64,000 bases of DNA from Mesorhizobium sp. L-2-11 (GCF_016756595.1 NZ_AP023257.1:6526001-6590000), one strand, 5' to 3'. Positions 24,074-34,715 are shown, counted from the first letter of the stretch. A program made the numbers and translations. The notes: generated by a model from the letters alone, not told the origin.

Positions 24074-25615
24074 ATGGACACGACAGCCCAACTCGACCCG
24101 ACCACCGAGCAGCCTTTGGCTGCGGCTCCGCGCCTGACCCTGGCCGGCATCTCGAAGAGTTTTCCCGGCGTGCGCGCGCTGCACAATGTCAGCCTGTCGC
24201 TCTACCCCGGCCAGGTGACCGCGCTGATCGGCGAGAACGGCGCCGGCAAGTCGACGCTGGTCAAGATCATGACCGGCATCTACCAGCCCGACGCGGGCAC
24301 CATCAGCATCGATGGCCAGGCCGTCACCCTGCCCAGTGCGCATGCCGCCTTCGGGCACGGCATCACCGCCATCCATCAGGAAACCGTGCTGTTCGACGAT
24401 TTGACGGTGGCCGAGAACATCTTTCTCGGCCATGCGCCGCGATCGCGCTTCGGCACCATCGACTGGCGCACCATGCGCAAGAATGCCCATGAAGTATTGA
24501 ACACGATGGGCGCCGGCCATATCGACGCCGATGCGCGGCTGAAGGATCTCGGCATCGCCAACAAGCATCTCGTCGCCGTTGCCCGCGCCATGTCGATCGA
24601 TGCCCAGATAGTCATCATGGACGAGCCGACCGCAGCGCTGTCGCTGAAGGAGATCGAGGAGCTTTTCCTGCTCATCGAGTTCCTGAAGAGCGAAGGCAAG
24701 GCGATCCTGTTCATCAGCCACAAGTTCGACGAGATCTATCGCATCGCCGATCGCTATACGGTGTTCCGCGACGGCGAGATTGTCGGCGAAGGCCTGATCA
24801 GGGATGCCGGCCAGAGCCAGATCGTGCGCATGATGGTCGGCCGCGCCGTCGACCACATTTTTCCGCAGCGCAAGGCCGAGATCGGCGCGCCGGTGCTTGC
24901 CGTCTCCGGCCTGTCGCACCCGACCGAGTTCGACGACATCGGCTTCGAGCTGCACAGAGGCGAGATCCTCGGCTTCTACGGCCTTGTCGGCGCCGGCCGC
25001 AGCGAGGTGATGCAGGCAATATCAGGCATCACCCGCACCAGCAGCGGCACGATCACGCTGGAAGGCAAGGCGATTGTGCCGAAATCGGCGGCGGATTCGA
25101 TCGATGCCGGCATCGTCTACGTGCCGGAAGAACGCGGCAAACAAGGCGTGGTGATCGGCCTGCCGATCTTCCAGAACATCTCGCTGCCCTCACTCAAGCG
25201 CACGTCCAAATCGGGCATGCTGCGGCTGGCGGAGGAGTTCGCGCTGGCCCGTTCCTATACCGAGCGGCTCGATTTGCGCGCCGCCTCGCTCAGCCAGGAC
25301 GTCGGCACGCTGTCGGGCGGCAATCAGCAGAAGATCGTCATCGCCAAATGGCTGGCGACCGCGCCCAAGGTGATCATCCTCGACGAGCCGACCAAAGGCA
25401 TCGACATCGGCTCCAAGGCCGCCGTGCACGGCTTCATGGCCGAACTCGTCGCACAAGGCCTGTCGGTGATCATGGTGTCGTCCGAACTGCCCGAAATCCT
25501 CGGCATGTCCGACCGGGTCGTCGTCATGCGCGAGGGCCGCATCGCCTCGATCTATGACAACAAGGGGCTCGACGCCGAAACGCTGGTCAAGACGGCAGCA
25601 GGGATTGCAGCATGA
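24074..25615 (+). CDS. rhaT: Rhamnose ABC transporter ATP-binding protein (tandem ABC domains)
   Basis: 513 residues from ATG 24074; the frame continues upstream through the hairpin, which is rejected as coding. It contains two fused ABC domains, as in CUT2 sugar importers. The first has Walker [10 protein letters not shown] and Walker B VIMDEPTAALS. The second has a degenerate Walker A (GLVGAGRSE), LSGGNQQK and ILDEPTKGID. It energises uptake by RhaP and RhaQ. The end overlaps rhaP by ATGA. The name follows R. leguminosarum usage, not E. coli RhaT. Confidence 0.93.
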   Translation: MDTTAQLDPTTEQPLAAAPRLTLAGISKSFPGVRALHNVSLSLYPGQVTALIGENGAGKSTLVKIMTGIYQPDAGTISIDGQAVTLPSAHAAFGHGITAIHQETVLFDDLTVAENIFLGHAPRSRFGTIDWRTMRKNAHEVLNTMGAGHIDADARLKDLGIANKHLVAVARAMSIDAQIVIMDEPTAALSLKEIEELFLLIEFLKSEGKAILFISHKFDEIYRIADRYTVFRDGEIVGEGLIRDAGQSQIVRMMVGRAVDHIFPQRKAEIGAPVLAVSGLSHPTEFDDIGFELHRGEILGFYGLVGAGRSEVMQAISGITRTSSGTITLEGKAIVPKSAADSIDAGIVYVPEERGKQGVVIGLPIFQNISLPSLKRTSKSGMLRLAEEFALARSYTERLDLRAASLSQDVGTLSGGNQQKIVIAKWLATAPKVIILDEPTKGIDIGSKAAVHGFMAELVAQGLSVIMVSSELPEILGMSDRVVVMREGRIASIYDNKGLDAETLVKTAAGIAA

Positions 25616-26589
25616 AGGTTTTGCTCAAATACCGCGAAGTCTGGCTGCTCGCCGCAATCGCCGTGCTGATCGGGCTGATCTCGATGCGCTTTCCGGGCTT
25701 TGCCGCCTTCGGCAATCTGCGCCAGGTGTTCAACGACACCTCGATCCTGATGATCCTGGCGCTGGGGCAGATGGTGGTGATCCTGACCCGCTCGATCGAC
25801 CTGTCGATGGCGTCGAACCTGTGCTTCACCGGCATGGTGGTGGCGATGCTGAACGCCGCGCATCCGGCAATCCCGATCCCGCTGCTGATCGTCATCGCCC
25901 TTCTGGTCGGCCTGGTGCTCGGCGCCATCAACGGTTTTTTGGTATGGCGGCTGAACATCCCGTCGATCGTGGTGACGCTCGGCACGCTCACCATCTATCG
26001 CGGCGCCACCTTCGTCATTTCAGGCGGCGCCTGGGTCAATGCCGATCAGATGAGCCCTGATTTCATCGGCCTGCAACGCGCGGCTTTCCTCGGCATTCCG
26101 GTGTTGTCGTGGATTGCCATACTGGTTATCGCCTTGTTCTTCCTGTTGATGACGCGCACCGCGCTCGGCCGCTCGATCTACGCCATCGGCGTCAATCCAA
26201 CCGCGTCGGTCTATGCCGGCATCGATGTCGGCCGCACCAAGTTCATCGTCTTCTGCATTTCGGGGATGGCCGCCGGTCTCTGCGGTTACCTCTGGATCTC
26301 GCGCTACGTCATCGCCTCGGTCGAGGTCGCCAACGGCTACGAACTCAATATCATCGCCGCCTGCGTCATCGGCGGCATCTCGATCGCCGGCGGCATCGGC
26401 TCGGTCGGCGGCGCGGTGCTCGGTTCGCTGTTCCTCGGCATCATCTCCAACGCGCTGCCGGTCATCAACATCTCGCCGTTCTGGCAGATGGCGATTTCGG
26501 GCAGCGCCATCATCCTGGCTGTGGTGCTCAACGCGCGCGGCGAACGCCGGCAAGGCCGCATCATTCTCAAGAAGGCGGAAACGGCATGA
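25612..26589 (+). CDS. rhaP: Rhamnose ABC transporter permease
   Basis: 325-residue CUT2 permease with about 8-10 hydrophobic segments. It has the BPD_transp_2 landmarks SIDLSMASNLCFTGM, GAINGFLVWRLNIPSIVVTLGT and GYELNIIAACVIGGISIAGG. It starts within the rhaT stop and overlaps rhaQ by ATGA, so the transporter genes are tightly coupled. Together with RhaQ it forms the membrane channel. Confidence 0.93.
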   Translation: MKVLLKYREVWLLAAIAVLIGLISMRFPGFAAFGNLRQVFNDTSILMILALGQMVVILTRSIDLSMASNLCFTGMVVAMLNAAHPAIPIPLLIVIALLVGLVLGAINGFLVWRLNIPSIVVTLGTLTIYRGATFVISGGAWVNADQMSPDFIGLQRAAFLGIPVLSWIAILVIALFFLLMTRTALGRSIYAIGVNPTASVYAGIDVGRTKFIVFCISGMAAGLCGYLWISRYVIASVEVANGYELNIIAACVIGGISIAGGIGSVGGAVLGSLFLGIISNALPVINISPFWQMAISGSAIILAVVLNARGERRQGRIILKKAETA

Positions 26590-27587
26590 CCGACACCCCT
26601 GCCCCACGCCACATTCCCGACCGGCTCGACAAGCCGCTCAACGCGGCGATCTTCTCGTGGGAGGCGCTGCTGGTCGCGGTGGCGGTCGCCATCTTCGCCG
26701 TCAATAGCTTCGCCTCGCCCTATTTCCTCGACGCGTGGTCGCTGTCGGACCTGACCTTCAACTTCACCGAAAAGGCGCTGATCGCGCTTGCCATGGCGTT
26801 GCTGATCATTTCGGGCGAGATCGACCTGTCGGTCGCAGCCATCATTGCGCTGGCCTCGACGATTATGGGCATGGCGGTGCAGGCCGGCGCCGGCACGCCG
26901 GTGCTGGTGGCGATCGGTATCCTGGTCGGGCTCGGCTGCGGCGCCTTCAACGGGCTGCTCGTCACCAGGCTCGGCCTGCCGTCGATCGTCGTGACCATCG
27001 GTACGATGAGCCTGTTTCGCGGCATCGCCTTCATCGTGCTCGGCGACCAGGCCTACAAAGGCTATCCCCCGAGCTTCGCCTTCTTCGGCCAGGGCTATGT
27101 CTGGTGGGTGGTGTCGTTCGAGCTGACGCTGTTCCTCGTCGCGGCGGTCATCTACTGGTTCCTTCTGCACCGGACCAGCTTCGGCCGCCGCGTCTTCGCC
27201 ATCGGCAACAATCCGGTTGCGGCGCAGTTTTCCGGCGTGCGCGTCGGCCGGATCAAGTTCATCCTGTTCTGCCTGACCGGGCTGATGGCGGGCATCGCCT
27301 CGGTGCTGATCACCTCGCGGCTCGGCTCGACCCGGCCGTCGATCGCGCAAGGCTACGAATTGGAAGTCATCACCATGGTGGTGCTTGGTGGCGTCAGCAT
27401 CCTGGGCGGCGCCGGCAGCATTGTGGGCGTGGTGCTCGCCGCCTTCATCATGGGGCTGGTGACTTTTGGCTTGGGGCTGCTCAACGTGCCCGGGATCGTC
27501 ATGTCGATCTTCATCGGCCTGCTGCTGATCATCGTCATCGCGCTGCCGATCGTCTGGCGGCGGCTGCGGCGGGAGCGTTTTACCTGA
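26586..27587 (+). CDS. rhaQ: Rhamnose ABC transporter permease, second subunit
   Basis: 333 residues. A longer frame beginning at 26109 is a shadow over rhaP. It has the same landmarks as RhaP ([57 protein letters not shown]) but a longer N-terminus (about 30 residues before the first membrane segment). It ends in TGATG, sharing one base with rhaU. Confidence 0.93.
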   Translation: MTDTPAPRHIPDRLDKPLNAAIFSWEALLVAVAVAIFAVNSFASPYFLDAWSLSDLTFNFTEKALIALAMALLIISGEIDLSVAAIIALASTIMGMAVQAGAGTPVLVAIGILVGLGCGAFNGLLVTRLGLPSIVVTIGTMSLFRGIAFIVLGDQAYKGYPPSFAFFGQGYVWWVVSFELTLFLVAAVIYWFLLHRTSFGRRVFAIGNNPVAAQFSGVRVGRIKFILFCLTGLMAGIASVLITSRLGSTRPSIAQGYELEVITMVVLGGVSILGGAGSIVGVVLAAFIMGLVTFGLGLLNVPGIVMSIFIGLLLIIVIALPIVWRRLRRERFT

Positions 27588-27904
27588 TGGCCGAAAAATA
27601 CGCGTTCAAGATGAAGCTCAATCCGGGGATGAAGGCCGAATACAAAAGGCGCCATGACGACATCTGGCCGTCGCTGGTCGCACTGCTGAAACAGGCCGGC
27701 GTTTCCGACTATTCGATCCATCTCGACGATGAAACCAACATACTGTTCGGCGTGCTGTGGCGACGCGACGACCACGGCATGGACGAACTGCCGAAGCATC
27801 CCCTGATGCAGCGCTGGTGGGCCGGGATGGCCGCCATCATGGAGACCAGGCCTGATAACGTGCCGGTGGCGGTGCCGCTGGAAACCATGTTCCATATGGA
27901 ATGA
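27587..27904 (+). CDS. rhaU: L-rhamnose mutarotase
   Basis: 105 residues. It interconverts alpha and beta rhamnose to feed the isomerase. Family features are [21 protein letters not shown] with the catalytic-type His, [18 protein letters not shown], and [15 protein letters not shown]. The ATG at 27587 shares a base with the rhaQ stop, and the end overlaps rhaK by ATGA. In R. leguminosarum RhaU is the mutarotase needed for rhamnose growth. Confidence 0.95.
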   Translation: MAEKYAFKMKLNPGMKAEYKRRHDDIWPSLVALLKQAGVSDYSIHLDDETNILFGVLWRRDDHGMDELPKHPLMQRWWAGMAAIMETRPDNVPVAVPLETMFHME

Positions 27905-29259
27905 CCCGCCACGTCGCAGTCATCGATATCGGCAAGACCAACGCCAAGCTGGCGCTGGTCGATCTTGCCGATCTGCGCGAAGTCGTGCTGCGCCGCATGG
28001 CGAACGCGCCCGTTGCCGACGGTCCCTACCCGCACCACGATGTCGAGCTTCTGTGGTCGTTCATCCTCGACAGCCTCACCGGGATCAATCGCGAACAGCG
28101 CATTGATGCGATATCGATCACCACCCATGGCGCGACGGGCGCGCTGGTGGACGCTGCCGGTGAGCTGGCGCTGCCGGTGCTCGACTATGAATTCGCCGGG
28201 CCCGACACCCTCGCCAAGGACTATGACGCGATCCGTCCGGCCTTCGCCGAGACGGGCACGCCGCGCCTGCCGGTCGGCCTCAATCTCGGCGCGCAGCTGT
28301 TCTGGCAGCAGAAGCGCTTCCCGGCAGAGTTCGACAAGGCGGCCGCGATCCTGATGTACCCGCAATACTGGGCGTTGCGCCTGACCGGCGTCGCCGCCAA
28401 CGAAGTGACCTCGCTCGGCTGCCATACGGATCTGTGGAACCCCTGGAAGGCGGATTTTTCGTCGCTGGTCGACAAGATGCAATGGCGCCAGCTGATGGCG
28501 CCGGTGCGGCCGGCGAAGGATCGCCTCGGCCCGATCCTGCCTGCCCTTGCCAAGCTAACCGGGCTTGATGCGCAAACGCCGGTGTTTTGCGGGCTGCACG
28601 ATTCCAACGCGTCGCTGCTGCCGCATCTCCTGTCCGATACGCCGCCCTTCTCGGTCGTCTCGACCGGCACCTGGGTGGTGTCGATGGCGGTCGGCGGCAA
28701 CAAGGTTACGCTCGACCCGGCCCGCGACACGCTGGTCAACGTCAATGCACTCGGCGATCCGGTGCCGTCGGCGCGTTTCATGGGCGGCCGCGAATTTTCG
28801 CTGCTGACGCAAGGCCAATCAGAGGACTGGACCGGCGATGATGTCGCCACAGTGCTCGCGCGGAAGACATCCCTGCTGCCTTCGACCCAACAGGGTTCGG
28901 GGCCGTTTCCTCATCACGCCGCCGCATGGCTCAACGCCGACGGCATCAACAACGGCCAGCGCTTTGCCGCTATCTCTTATTATCTGGCGCTGATGACCGC
29001 GACTTGCCTCGATCTGATCGGCGCCGACGGCCCGACCATCGTCGAGGGCCCGTTCGCCCGCAACCGGCTTTTCACGCGCATGCTCGCTGCAGCGACGGCG
29101 CGTGCCGTCATTGCGTCCGAGGCGGCCACCGGCACCAGCATCGGCGCCGCCTTGCTGGCGTCGGACCAAAGCAGGGTCCAGGGCAAAGGCGAAAGGATCG
29201 AACCGCCGGCCGACCCAGCCTGCGGGGATTATGCAAGGGCGTGGCAACGCTCTGTTTGA
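27901..29259 (+). CDS. rhaK: Rhamnulokinase/rhamnose kinase (FGGY family)
   Basis: 452 residues. It phosphorylates the sugar after import and, in R. leguminosarum, RhaK is also needed for transport by the ABC system. The phosphate-1 loop is [13 protein letters not shown] at the N-terminus, and [13 protein letters not shown] and the late [15 protein letters not shown] are FGGY landmarks. It is the last gene of rhaRSTPQUK. Its stop is about 30 bp left of the insertion sequence, which did not damage it. Confidence 0.92.
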   Translation: MTRHVAVIDIGKTNAKLALVDLADLREVVLRRMANAPVADGPYPHHDVELLWSFILDSLTGINREQRIDAISITTHGATGALVDAAGELALPVLDYEFAGPDTLAKDYDAIRPAFAETGTPRLPVGLNLGAQLFWQQKRFPAEFDKAAAILMYPQYWALRLTGVAANEVTSLGCHTDLWNPWKADFSSLVDKMQWRQLMAPVRPAKDRLGPILPALAKLTGLDAQTPVFCGLHDSNASLLPHLLSDTPPFSVVSTGTWVVSMAVGGNKVTLDPARDTLVNVNALGDPVPSARFMGGREFSLLTQGQSEDWTGDDVATVLARKTSLLPSTQQGSGPFPHHAAAWLNADGINNGQRFAAISYYLALMTATCLDLIGADGPTIVEGPFARNRLFTRMLAAATARAVIASEAATGTSIGAALLASDQSRVQGKGERIEPPADPACGDYARAWQRSV

Positions 29260-29263
29260 GAGG

Positions 29264-29290
29264 TCTGCGCCGCCCCTCATTGCCCTGCCG
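29264..29290. repeat. Left fragment of a palindromic intergenic repeat split by the insertion sequence
   Basis: The sequence GCCCCTCATTGCCCTGCCG is the inverse of GCCGGCAGGCGGATGAGGGGC at 30762-30782, across the insertion sequence. The two pieces were one repeat unit before insertion. Confidence 0.7.
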
Positions 29291-30629
29291 TGTCCAGCCG
29301 ATAGATAGGTAACAGTTTGAACCGGATACATAGGTTACAGTTTTCCCCCCTTCTCCTGCGCAGTGGTGTCCGCCGCAGCGCCGGCTGGTCGGGGTTGCAA
29401 GGCGCTGCGGCGGACCAGGCGCATTCGCTTGAGATCGATGTGGCCGAGCGGGTGGGCGTAGAAGCGTAAGGCCCATTCGCCGGTTTCGGTTTCTTCGACG
29501 GCGACCGGCTCGCCGGCAAGCGAGGCCGAGACATAGATCTCGCCGCCCTGCCACTTGATCGCGCCATTGTTGCGCACGCGCCTGACTGCGGCCTCGGCCG
29601 GATAGTCGGGCTCGGGCACGTTGGCCGGCATTTGCCGCTCGCTACCGCGGTAGTATTCGGCCGGCGTGTCCATGCCGAGCGCCTCATGCGGACGCTCCTC
29701 ATTGTACTCGCGACGGAAGGCGTCGAAAGCCTGGCTCTGCGCCTGTCTGTCGATCTCAGGCGCCTTGGCCAGCGGCAACATGGTCAGGTGAAAGCGCTCG
29801 TGGCAGCCGTTCTGCTGAGGCTTGCCGGGCGCGATCCGCTCCAGCGCGATGCCGAGCTTGATGAAGCGCACCGCAAGCGGCGTCAGCCCGGTGACGCCGG
29901 CCGACGCGAAGGGTGAACCATTGTCGCTTCTGAACCGATCCGGCAGACCATGCTCCTCAAACAGCCGTTCGAACACCGGCCAGGCCTCCTCATCTGCCGT
30001 CGAACCCGTCGCTTCGAGCGCCAACAGGTAGCGGCTCCACGCATCCAGCACTGTCAACGGTTCGCAGCGCCACCCGTCACGGGTCCGGAACCAGCCCTTG
30101 TGGTCGCCCGTCCACACCGCATTCGGCCTTTGCGCATCTGGCCAGGGGCCGTTGCCCACAGCTCTCCAGCGCCCCCGCCGCCGGCCGACAAGGCCGTGGC
30201 GCTTCAGAATCTCGCCGGCCGTCGAGATCGCCGGCCACGGGTGCGACGGCGCCTCACGCTTGAGCCGCCCGATGATCTTCTTGGGCCCCCATGCCGGATG
30301 CGCCTCCTTCAGCGCAACGATCCGCTCAACCAGATCGGCAGCGGTCGCGCGGCCGTGATTGAGCGGCGCTCGCGGCAGATCATGCAAACCTTCCGGGCCG
30401 AACTCCCGGTAACGACCAAGCCACTTGTAGCCGATCTTGCGCGATATCCCGTACCGCTCGCAAACAGCCGTCATCGTCTCCTCTCCCGAAAGGCAATCCA
30501 CTATAAACCTCAACCGCTCGTCCATGATGTCAGTCTCTCGCCAAACCATCGCCGGTACCTCCCGGCGGACAAGAAAACTGTCACCTATGCAATCGGTCTA
30601 CTCTGTTACCTATCTATCCGGTTCGGACA
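29291..30629 (-). mobile_element. IS481-family insertion sequence (1339 bp)
   Basis: Ends are TGTCC at 29291 and GGACA at 30629. The terminal inverted repeats contain the shared GATAGATAGGTAACAG, followed inward by a second related unit, CATAGGTTACAG on the left and CATAGGTGACAG on the right. The direct repeat GCCG at 29287-29290 and 30630-30633 is the likely 4-bp target duplication: removing the IS and one copy rebuilds a normal palindromic repeat. One transposase gene fills the element, and everything looks intact. Confidence 0.92.
29335..30549 (-). CDS. IS481-family transposase
   Basis: 404 residues. The N-terminal HTH (TAVCERYGISRKIGYKWLGRY) and second helix-turn-helix region (AHPAWGPKKIIGRLKRE) are followed by a DDE core: GDHKGWFRTRDGW, RFRSDNGSPFAS and PQQNGCHERFHLTM supply Asp, Asp and Glu. 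The C-terminal beta-rich tail (IKWQGGEIYVS) is typical of longer IS481 transposases. The stop codon lies within the left inverted repeat. An internal ATG at 30525 is an alternative start. Confidence 0.93.
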   Translation of the reverse strand: MVWRETDIMDERLRFIVDCLSGEETMTAVCERYGISRKIGYKWLGRYREFGPEGLHDLPRAPLNHGRATAADLVERIVALKEAHPAWGPKKIIGRLKREAPSHPWPAISTAGEILKRHGLVGRRRGRWRAVGNGPWPDAQRPNAVWTGDHKGWFRTRDGWRCEPLTVLDAWSRYLLALEATGSTADEEAWPVFERLFEEHGLPDRFRSDNGSPFASAGVTGLTPLAVRFIKLGIALERIAPGKPQQNGCHERFHLTMLPLAKAPEIDRQAQSQAFDAFRREYNEERPHEALGMDTPAEYYRGSERQMPANVPEPDYPAEAAVRRVRNNGAIKWQGGEIYVSASLAGEPVAVEETETGEWALRFYAHPLGHIDLKRMRLVRRSALQPRPAGAAADTTAQEKGGKL

Positions 30630-30787
30630 GCCGGGCATTTCTCCCCGTATAGGGACGGGGAGAAAGATGCCTTCGTCAAGGATTTCGCCAATCTCCAGCG
30701 TTGCAGAAAGTGCGCCGACATCGCGGCCAGCCCTCTTCTCCCCGTTTACGGGGAGAAGGTGCCGGCAGGCGGATGAGGGGCAGCGCT
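30630..30787. repeat. Right part of the palindromic repeat interrupted by the IS
   Basis: It carries two CTCCCCGT...ACGGGGAG hairpins (around 30643-30663 and 30737-30758) and the terminal GCCGGCAGGCGGATGAGGGGC. The matching left terminus is at 29264-29290. This CTCCCCGT family is common in Mesorhizobium-type genomes. Confidence 0.75.
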
Positions 30788-30809
30788 GAGGTCAGAAATT
30801 GGAGACACC

Positions 30810-32066
30810 TCAACGTGCTGACCCGTAGACCAGACCTTGCGGGTCGATCTCCGGCTTGCGGCCAGCGACTAGATCGGCAAGGAATTTTCCCGAGCCGCAG
30901 GCCATGGTCCAGCCGACATGGCCGTGGCCGGTGTCGAGATAGAGATTTTTGTAACGCGCCCTGCCGATGACCGGCACCGAATTCGGCATCATCGGCCGCA
31001 AGCCGGCCCAGAGCTCGGCCTTGTTCTCGTCGAAGGCACCGGGGAAAAGCTCCTTGCCAGTCCTGAACATGGCGGCGAAATCGCTTGGCTTGTGGGTGCG
31101 GTCGAAGCCGGTGAACTCAGCGGTTGAAGCGAGGCGCAGCCGGTTGCCGAGCCTGGAATAGGCGATAAGCTGATCCTCGTCGGCGCCGCCCATGGTCGGC
31201 CCCTTGTTTTCGTCCTCCAGCGGCACGGTCGCGGTATAACCCTTGACCGGATAGACCGGCAGGTCGATGCCGTAGCGGCGGCCGAGCAGGCCGCTCTCCG
31301 GCCCCATCGAGATGACGACGGCGTCGCCTGTTATCGGGCCAGCCGAGGTCATCACCGCGCGCACCCGATCACCTTCGATGTCGAGGCCTTCGACCGTCGT
31401 GCCGTATAGAAACTGGACGTCGAGTTTCTCGGCGGCATAGGCAGCCAGGTTTCGGGTGAAGTGGCTGGAGTCGCCGGTCTGGTCGATCGGCGAATAGACG
31501 CCGCCGGCTATTCTGTCCCTGGCCCCGGCAAGGCCGGGCTCGAGCTCGACCAGCCGCTCGCGGCCGACGATCTCGATCGGCAGACCGTGCTCGGCGAGAT
31601 AGCGGTAGTTGTCGGTGCCGGTATCAAAACTCTGCTGCGAGCGGAAGAAATAGAGAATGCCCTTCTTGCGCTCGTCATAGTGAATGCCGGTATCGGCCGA
31701 GATGGCGTTGATGCAGTCGCGCGAATAAAGCGCCAGGCGCAGCTTGATGTCGGTGTTGGCGCGCAGCCGCGCATGCGTGCACTGGCGCAGGAAGCGCAGG
31801 CTCCAGGCGAAGAAATAGGGATCGAAGCGCAGCCGCACCTTGATGCCGAGATCGTGGTTGTAAAGCGCGCGCAAAAACGTCTTCAGCGCAGAGGGCGAGG
31901 CCCAGGCGGTGGCGTCGCCGGGCGACACAAGGCCGGCATTCGATTGGCTGGTGCCGCGCGCCGCCATCGGATGGCGCTCGATGACGGTCACCTCGTGGCC
32001 GTCGCTCGCCAGATAATAGGCCGCCGCCGTGCCGACCACACCGGCTCCGAGCACTGATATTCTCAT
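30810..32066 (-). CDS. dadA: D-amino acid dehydrogenase, small-subunit type
   Basis: 418-residue FAD enzyme oxidising D-amino acids to keto acids at the inner face of the membrane. FAD-binding GAGVVGTAAAYYLA (residues 7-20), NAGLVSPGDATAWASP, PVYPVKGYTATVPL and the C-terminal LYLDTGHGHVGWTMACGSG match DadA. It has normal length. No alanine racemase gene accompanies it here. It is separated from galE by about 95 bp, and both are on minus, so co-transcription with galE is possible. Confidence 0.92.
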   Translation of the reverse strand: MRISVLGAGVVGTAAAYYLASDGHEVTVIERHPMAARGTSQSNAGLVSPGDATAWASPSALKTFLRALYNHDLGIKVRLRFDPYFFAWSLRFLRQCTHARLRANTDIKLRLALYSRDCINAISADTGIHYDERKKGILYFFRSQQSFDTGTDNYRYLAEHGLPIEIVGRERLVELEPGLAGARDRIAGGVYSPIDQTGDSSHFTRNLAAYAAEKLDVQFLYGTTVEGLDIEGDRVRAVMTSAGPITGDAVVISMGPESGLLGRRYGIDLPVYPVKGYTATVPLEDENKGPTMGGADEDQLIAYSRLGNRLRLASTAEFTGFDRTHKPSDFAAMFRTGKELFPGAFDENKAELWAGLRPMMPNSVPVIGRARYKNLYLDTGHGHVGWTMACGSGKFLADLVAGRKPEIDPQGLVYGSAR

Positions 32067-32160
32067 GCCGCCCCCCGAAGATCACATGCAGCCGAAGCGC
32101 CGCTCCTTCGATAGCGCTTCTAGGCTCGATCTACGAGCCCACGCAGGAAAAACCGGGACT

Positions 32161-33156
32161 TCAGCTCCGCGACGAATTCTTGCTGGTCAGGATGCGTTCC
32201 CAGGCCAGCGCATCGGCGACGATCCGGTCGAGGTCGTCGCGCTGCGGCGTCCAGCCAAGCTCGCCGCGCGCCAGCTCCGAATTGGCGACCACTGCCGCCG
32301 CGTCGCCCGCGCGGCGCTCGCCGATCCGCACGTCGAAATCATGGCCAAAGACGCGCCGCACGCTGTCGATCACCTCGAGCACCGAATAGCCGTGGCTGTA
32401 GCCGCAATTGGCGACGAGGCTTGTCCCCCCGGCGCGCAGTCGCTCCAGCGCCAGCCGATGCGCCGCCGCCAGATCGCTGACATGGATATAGTCGCGCATG
32501 CAGGTGCCGTCGGGCGTCGGATAGTCGGTGCCGAACACCTGCATGAAGGGCCGCTTGCCGAGCGCCGTCTCGCAGGCGACCTTGATCAGATGCGTGGCGC
32601 CCGGCGTCGACTGGCCGGTGCGGCCCCTCGGATCGGCGCCGGCGACGTTGAAGTAGCGAAGCGCCGTATAGCGCAAGCCGTGGGCGATCGCCGCGTCGCG
32701 CAACATCCATTCGCTCATCAGCTTGGACAGGCCATAGGGCGATTCCGGTGCAAGGCGCGCATCCTCGCGCACCGGCTCCAGCCCGGCGCCGCCATAGACC
32801 GCGGCGGTCGAGGAGAAGATGAAATTGGGCACGCCTTCGCGCACCGCGGTCTCGATCAGCGTGCGTGTCTTGCAGGTGTTGTTCTCGTAGTAGCCGAGCG
32901 GGTCGGCGACCGATTCGGGAACCACGATGGAGCCGGCAAAATGGATGATCGCATCGATATGATTGTCGCGGATGACCCCGCCGACCAGCTCCTTGTCGGC
33001 GACATCGCCGACGACAAGCTTTGCCTCCGGCGCCACCGCCCATTCGAAGCCGGTCGACAGCCGGTCAAGGACGACAACGCTCTCGCCCGCGTCCAGCAGC
33101 TCCCAGACCATATGGCTGCCGATATAGCCGGCGCCGCCTGTCACCAAAACCGTCAT
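32161..33156 (-). CDS. galE: UDP-glucose 4-epimerase
   Basis: 331 residues of an extended short-chain dehydrogenase. The NAD-binding VTGGAGYIGSH is at residues 4-14, catalytic Ser/Thr lie in FSSTAAVYG, and the Tyr-x3-Lys is in YGLSKLMSE. The nucleotide-sugar segment RYFNVAGADPRGRTGQ and GTCMRDYIHVSDLA are typical of GalE. It interconverts UDP-glucose and UDP-galactose for surface polysaccharide synthesis. Orphan UDP-hexose epimerases of other specificity look similar, but the motifs favour GalE. Confidence 0.9.
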   Translation of the reverse strand: MTVLVTGGAGYIGSHMVWELLDAGESVVVLDRLSTGFEWAVAPEAKLVVGDVADKELVGGVIRDNHIDAIIHFAGSIVVPESVADPLGYYENNTCKTRTLIETAVREGVPNFIFSSTAAVYGGAGLEPVREDARLAPESPYGLSKLMSEWMLRDAAIAHGLRYTALRYFNVAGADPRGRTGQSTPGATHLIKVACETALGKRPFMQVFGTDYPTPDGTCMRDYIHVSDLAAAHRLALERLRAGGTSLVANCGYSHGYSVLEVIDSVRRVFGHDFDVRIGERRAGDAAAVVANSELARGELGWTPQRDDLDRIVADALAWERILTSKNSSRS

Positions 33157-33437
33157 CCGTGTCCTCGCTGCTCAAGATTTATCGGAAGCTGTCTCAACAC
33201 CCGCCTTACTGGAAAGCCTACCGCCAGGCCATTGGTCCATGTCCATCAGTGCCTGCGGTAACCAGTCTCATCGGCGCATGGCATCGTCCTGAAACAAAAT
33301 TGATCCACATCAAGGGAATAGGCCATGATCCGTGGCCGTTAGGAACAGGCTTGGGGCGTGGCATTTTGACCAAAAAGGCCAAGTAGACGTCGAATAGGGC
33401 AATGATTATGATCCCACGCAAAAATTGGGAAGCCGAC

Positions 33438-34715
33438 ATGAACTATCAGCGGTTCTTCGAAGACGCGATCGACCAGCTCCACGCAGAGCGTCGCTACCGC
33501 ATCTTCGCCGACCTCGAGCGCATCGTCGGGAACTTCCCACGCGCCATCTGGCGCGCCAACGGCCGCGCCCAGGAAATCACCGTCTGGTGCTCCAACGACT
33601 ATCTCGGCATGGGCCAGCATCCAGACGTCATCGCCGCGATGCAGAACGCTGCCGGCAAGATGGGATCCGGCGCCGGTGGCACCCGCAACATCTCCGGCAC
33701 CAGCAATCCGCTGGTCGAGCTCGAACTGGAACTGGCCGACCTGCACGACAAGGAAGCCGCGCTGGTCTTTACCTCCGGCTTCGTCTCCAACGAAGCCTCG
33801 ATCTCGACCATTGCGCGGCTGCTGCCCAACTGCCTGATCGTCTCGGACGAGTTGAACCACGCCTCGATGATCGAGGGCGTGCGGCGTTCGGGTGCCGAGA
33901 AGAAGATCTTCCGCCACAACGACGTTGCGCATCTCGAAAGCCTGCTGCAGGCGGCCGGCCGCGAGCGCGCCAAGCTGATCGTCTTCGAGAGCGTCTATTC
34001 GATGGATGGCGACATCGCGCCGATCAAGCAGATCGTCGAACTTGCCGAGCGCTACAACGCCATGACCTATATCGACGAGGTGCATGCCGTCGGCATGTAC
34101 GGGCCGCGCGGCGGCGGCATCACCGAGCGCGAAGGGTTGGCCGACCGTATCGACATCATCGAAGGCACGCTGGCCAAGGCGTTCGGCACGCTCGGCGGCT
34201 ATATCACCGGCACAAGTGCGGTGATCGATGCCGTGCGCTCCTATGCGCCGGGCTTCATCTTCACCACGGCGCTGCCGCCGGCCATTGCCGCCGCGGCGAC
34301 CACGTCGATCCGCCATCTCAAGCGCTCGCAGGCCGAACGCGCCGCGCAGCAGCGCCAGGCGACGCGGACCAAGCAGGTTCTTACCGCCGCCGGCCTGCCG
34401 GTGATGGACTCCGCTACCCACATCGTGCCGCTGCTCGTCGGCGATCCCGAGCTGTGCAAGATGGCCAGCGACCGCCTGCTCGGCGTCCACGGCATCTACA
34501 TCCAGCCGATCAACTACCCGACCGTGCCACGCGGCACCGAACGGTTGCGCATCACGCCGACGCCATTCCATTCGGATCAACTGATCGCGGAACTTCAGGA
34601 CGCGCTGGTCGAGACCTGGGACGCCTTGGGCATCTCCTACGGTTCTGCGGGCCGGCCGGCGGTGAGGGAAAGCGACCGCGTCATTCCGCTGCTGGTGCCG
34701 AAGTCGGGCGGCTGA
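33438..34715 (+). CDS. hemA: 5-aminolevulinate synthase
   Basis: 425 residues. It is the alphaproteobacterial (Shemin) entry to heme synthesis from glycine and succinyl-CoA. The ATG at 33438 gives the family start [17 protein letters not shown]; the frame starting at 33402 adds 12 unlikely residues. The pyridoxal-phosphate Lys is in [36 protein letters not shown] and [12 protein letters not shown] are substrate- and cofactor-binding stretches. It is monocistronic with a 280-bp upstream region. Confidence 0.97.
   Translation: MNYQRFFEDAIDQLHAERRYRIFADLERIVGNFPRAIWRANGRAQEITVWCSNDYLGMGQHPDVIAAMQNAAGKMGSGAGGTRNISGTSNPLVELELELADLHDKEAALVFTSGFVSNEASISTIARLLPNCLIVSDELNHASMIEGVRRSGAEKKIFRHNDVAHLESLLQAAGRERAKLIVFESVYSMDGDIAPIKQIVELAERYNAMTYIDEVHAVGMYGPRGGGITEREGLADRIDIIEGTLAKAFGTLGGYITGTSAVIDAVRSYAPGFIFTTALPPAIAAAATTSIRHLKRSQAERAAQQRQATRTKQVLTAAGLPVMDSATHIVPLLVGDPELCKMASDRLLGVHGIYIQPINYPTVPRGTERLRITPTPFHSDQLIAELQDALVETWDALGISYGSAGRPAVRESDRVIPLLVPKSGG

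Noticed and set aside
29287..30633. IS insertion disrupting rhaK
   Set aside because: The rhaK stop is at 29259, left of the IS and its target duplication; the gene is complete.
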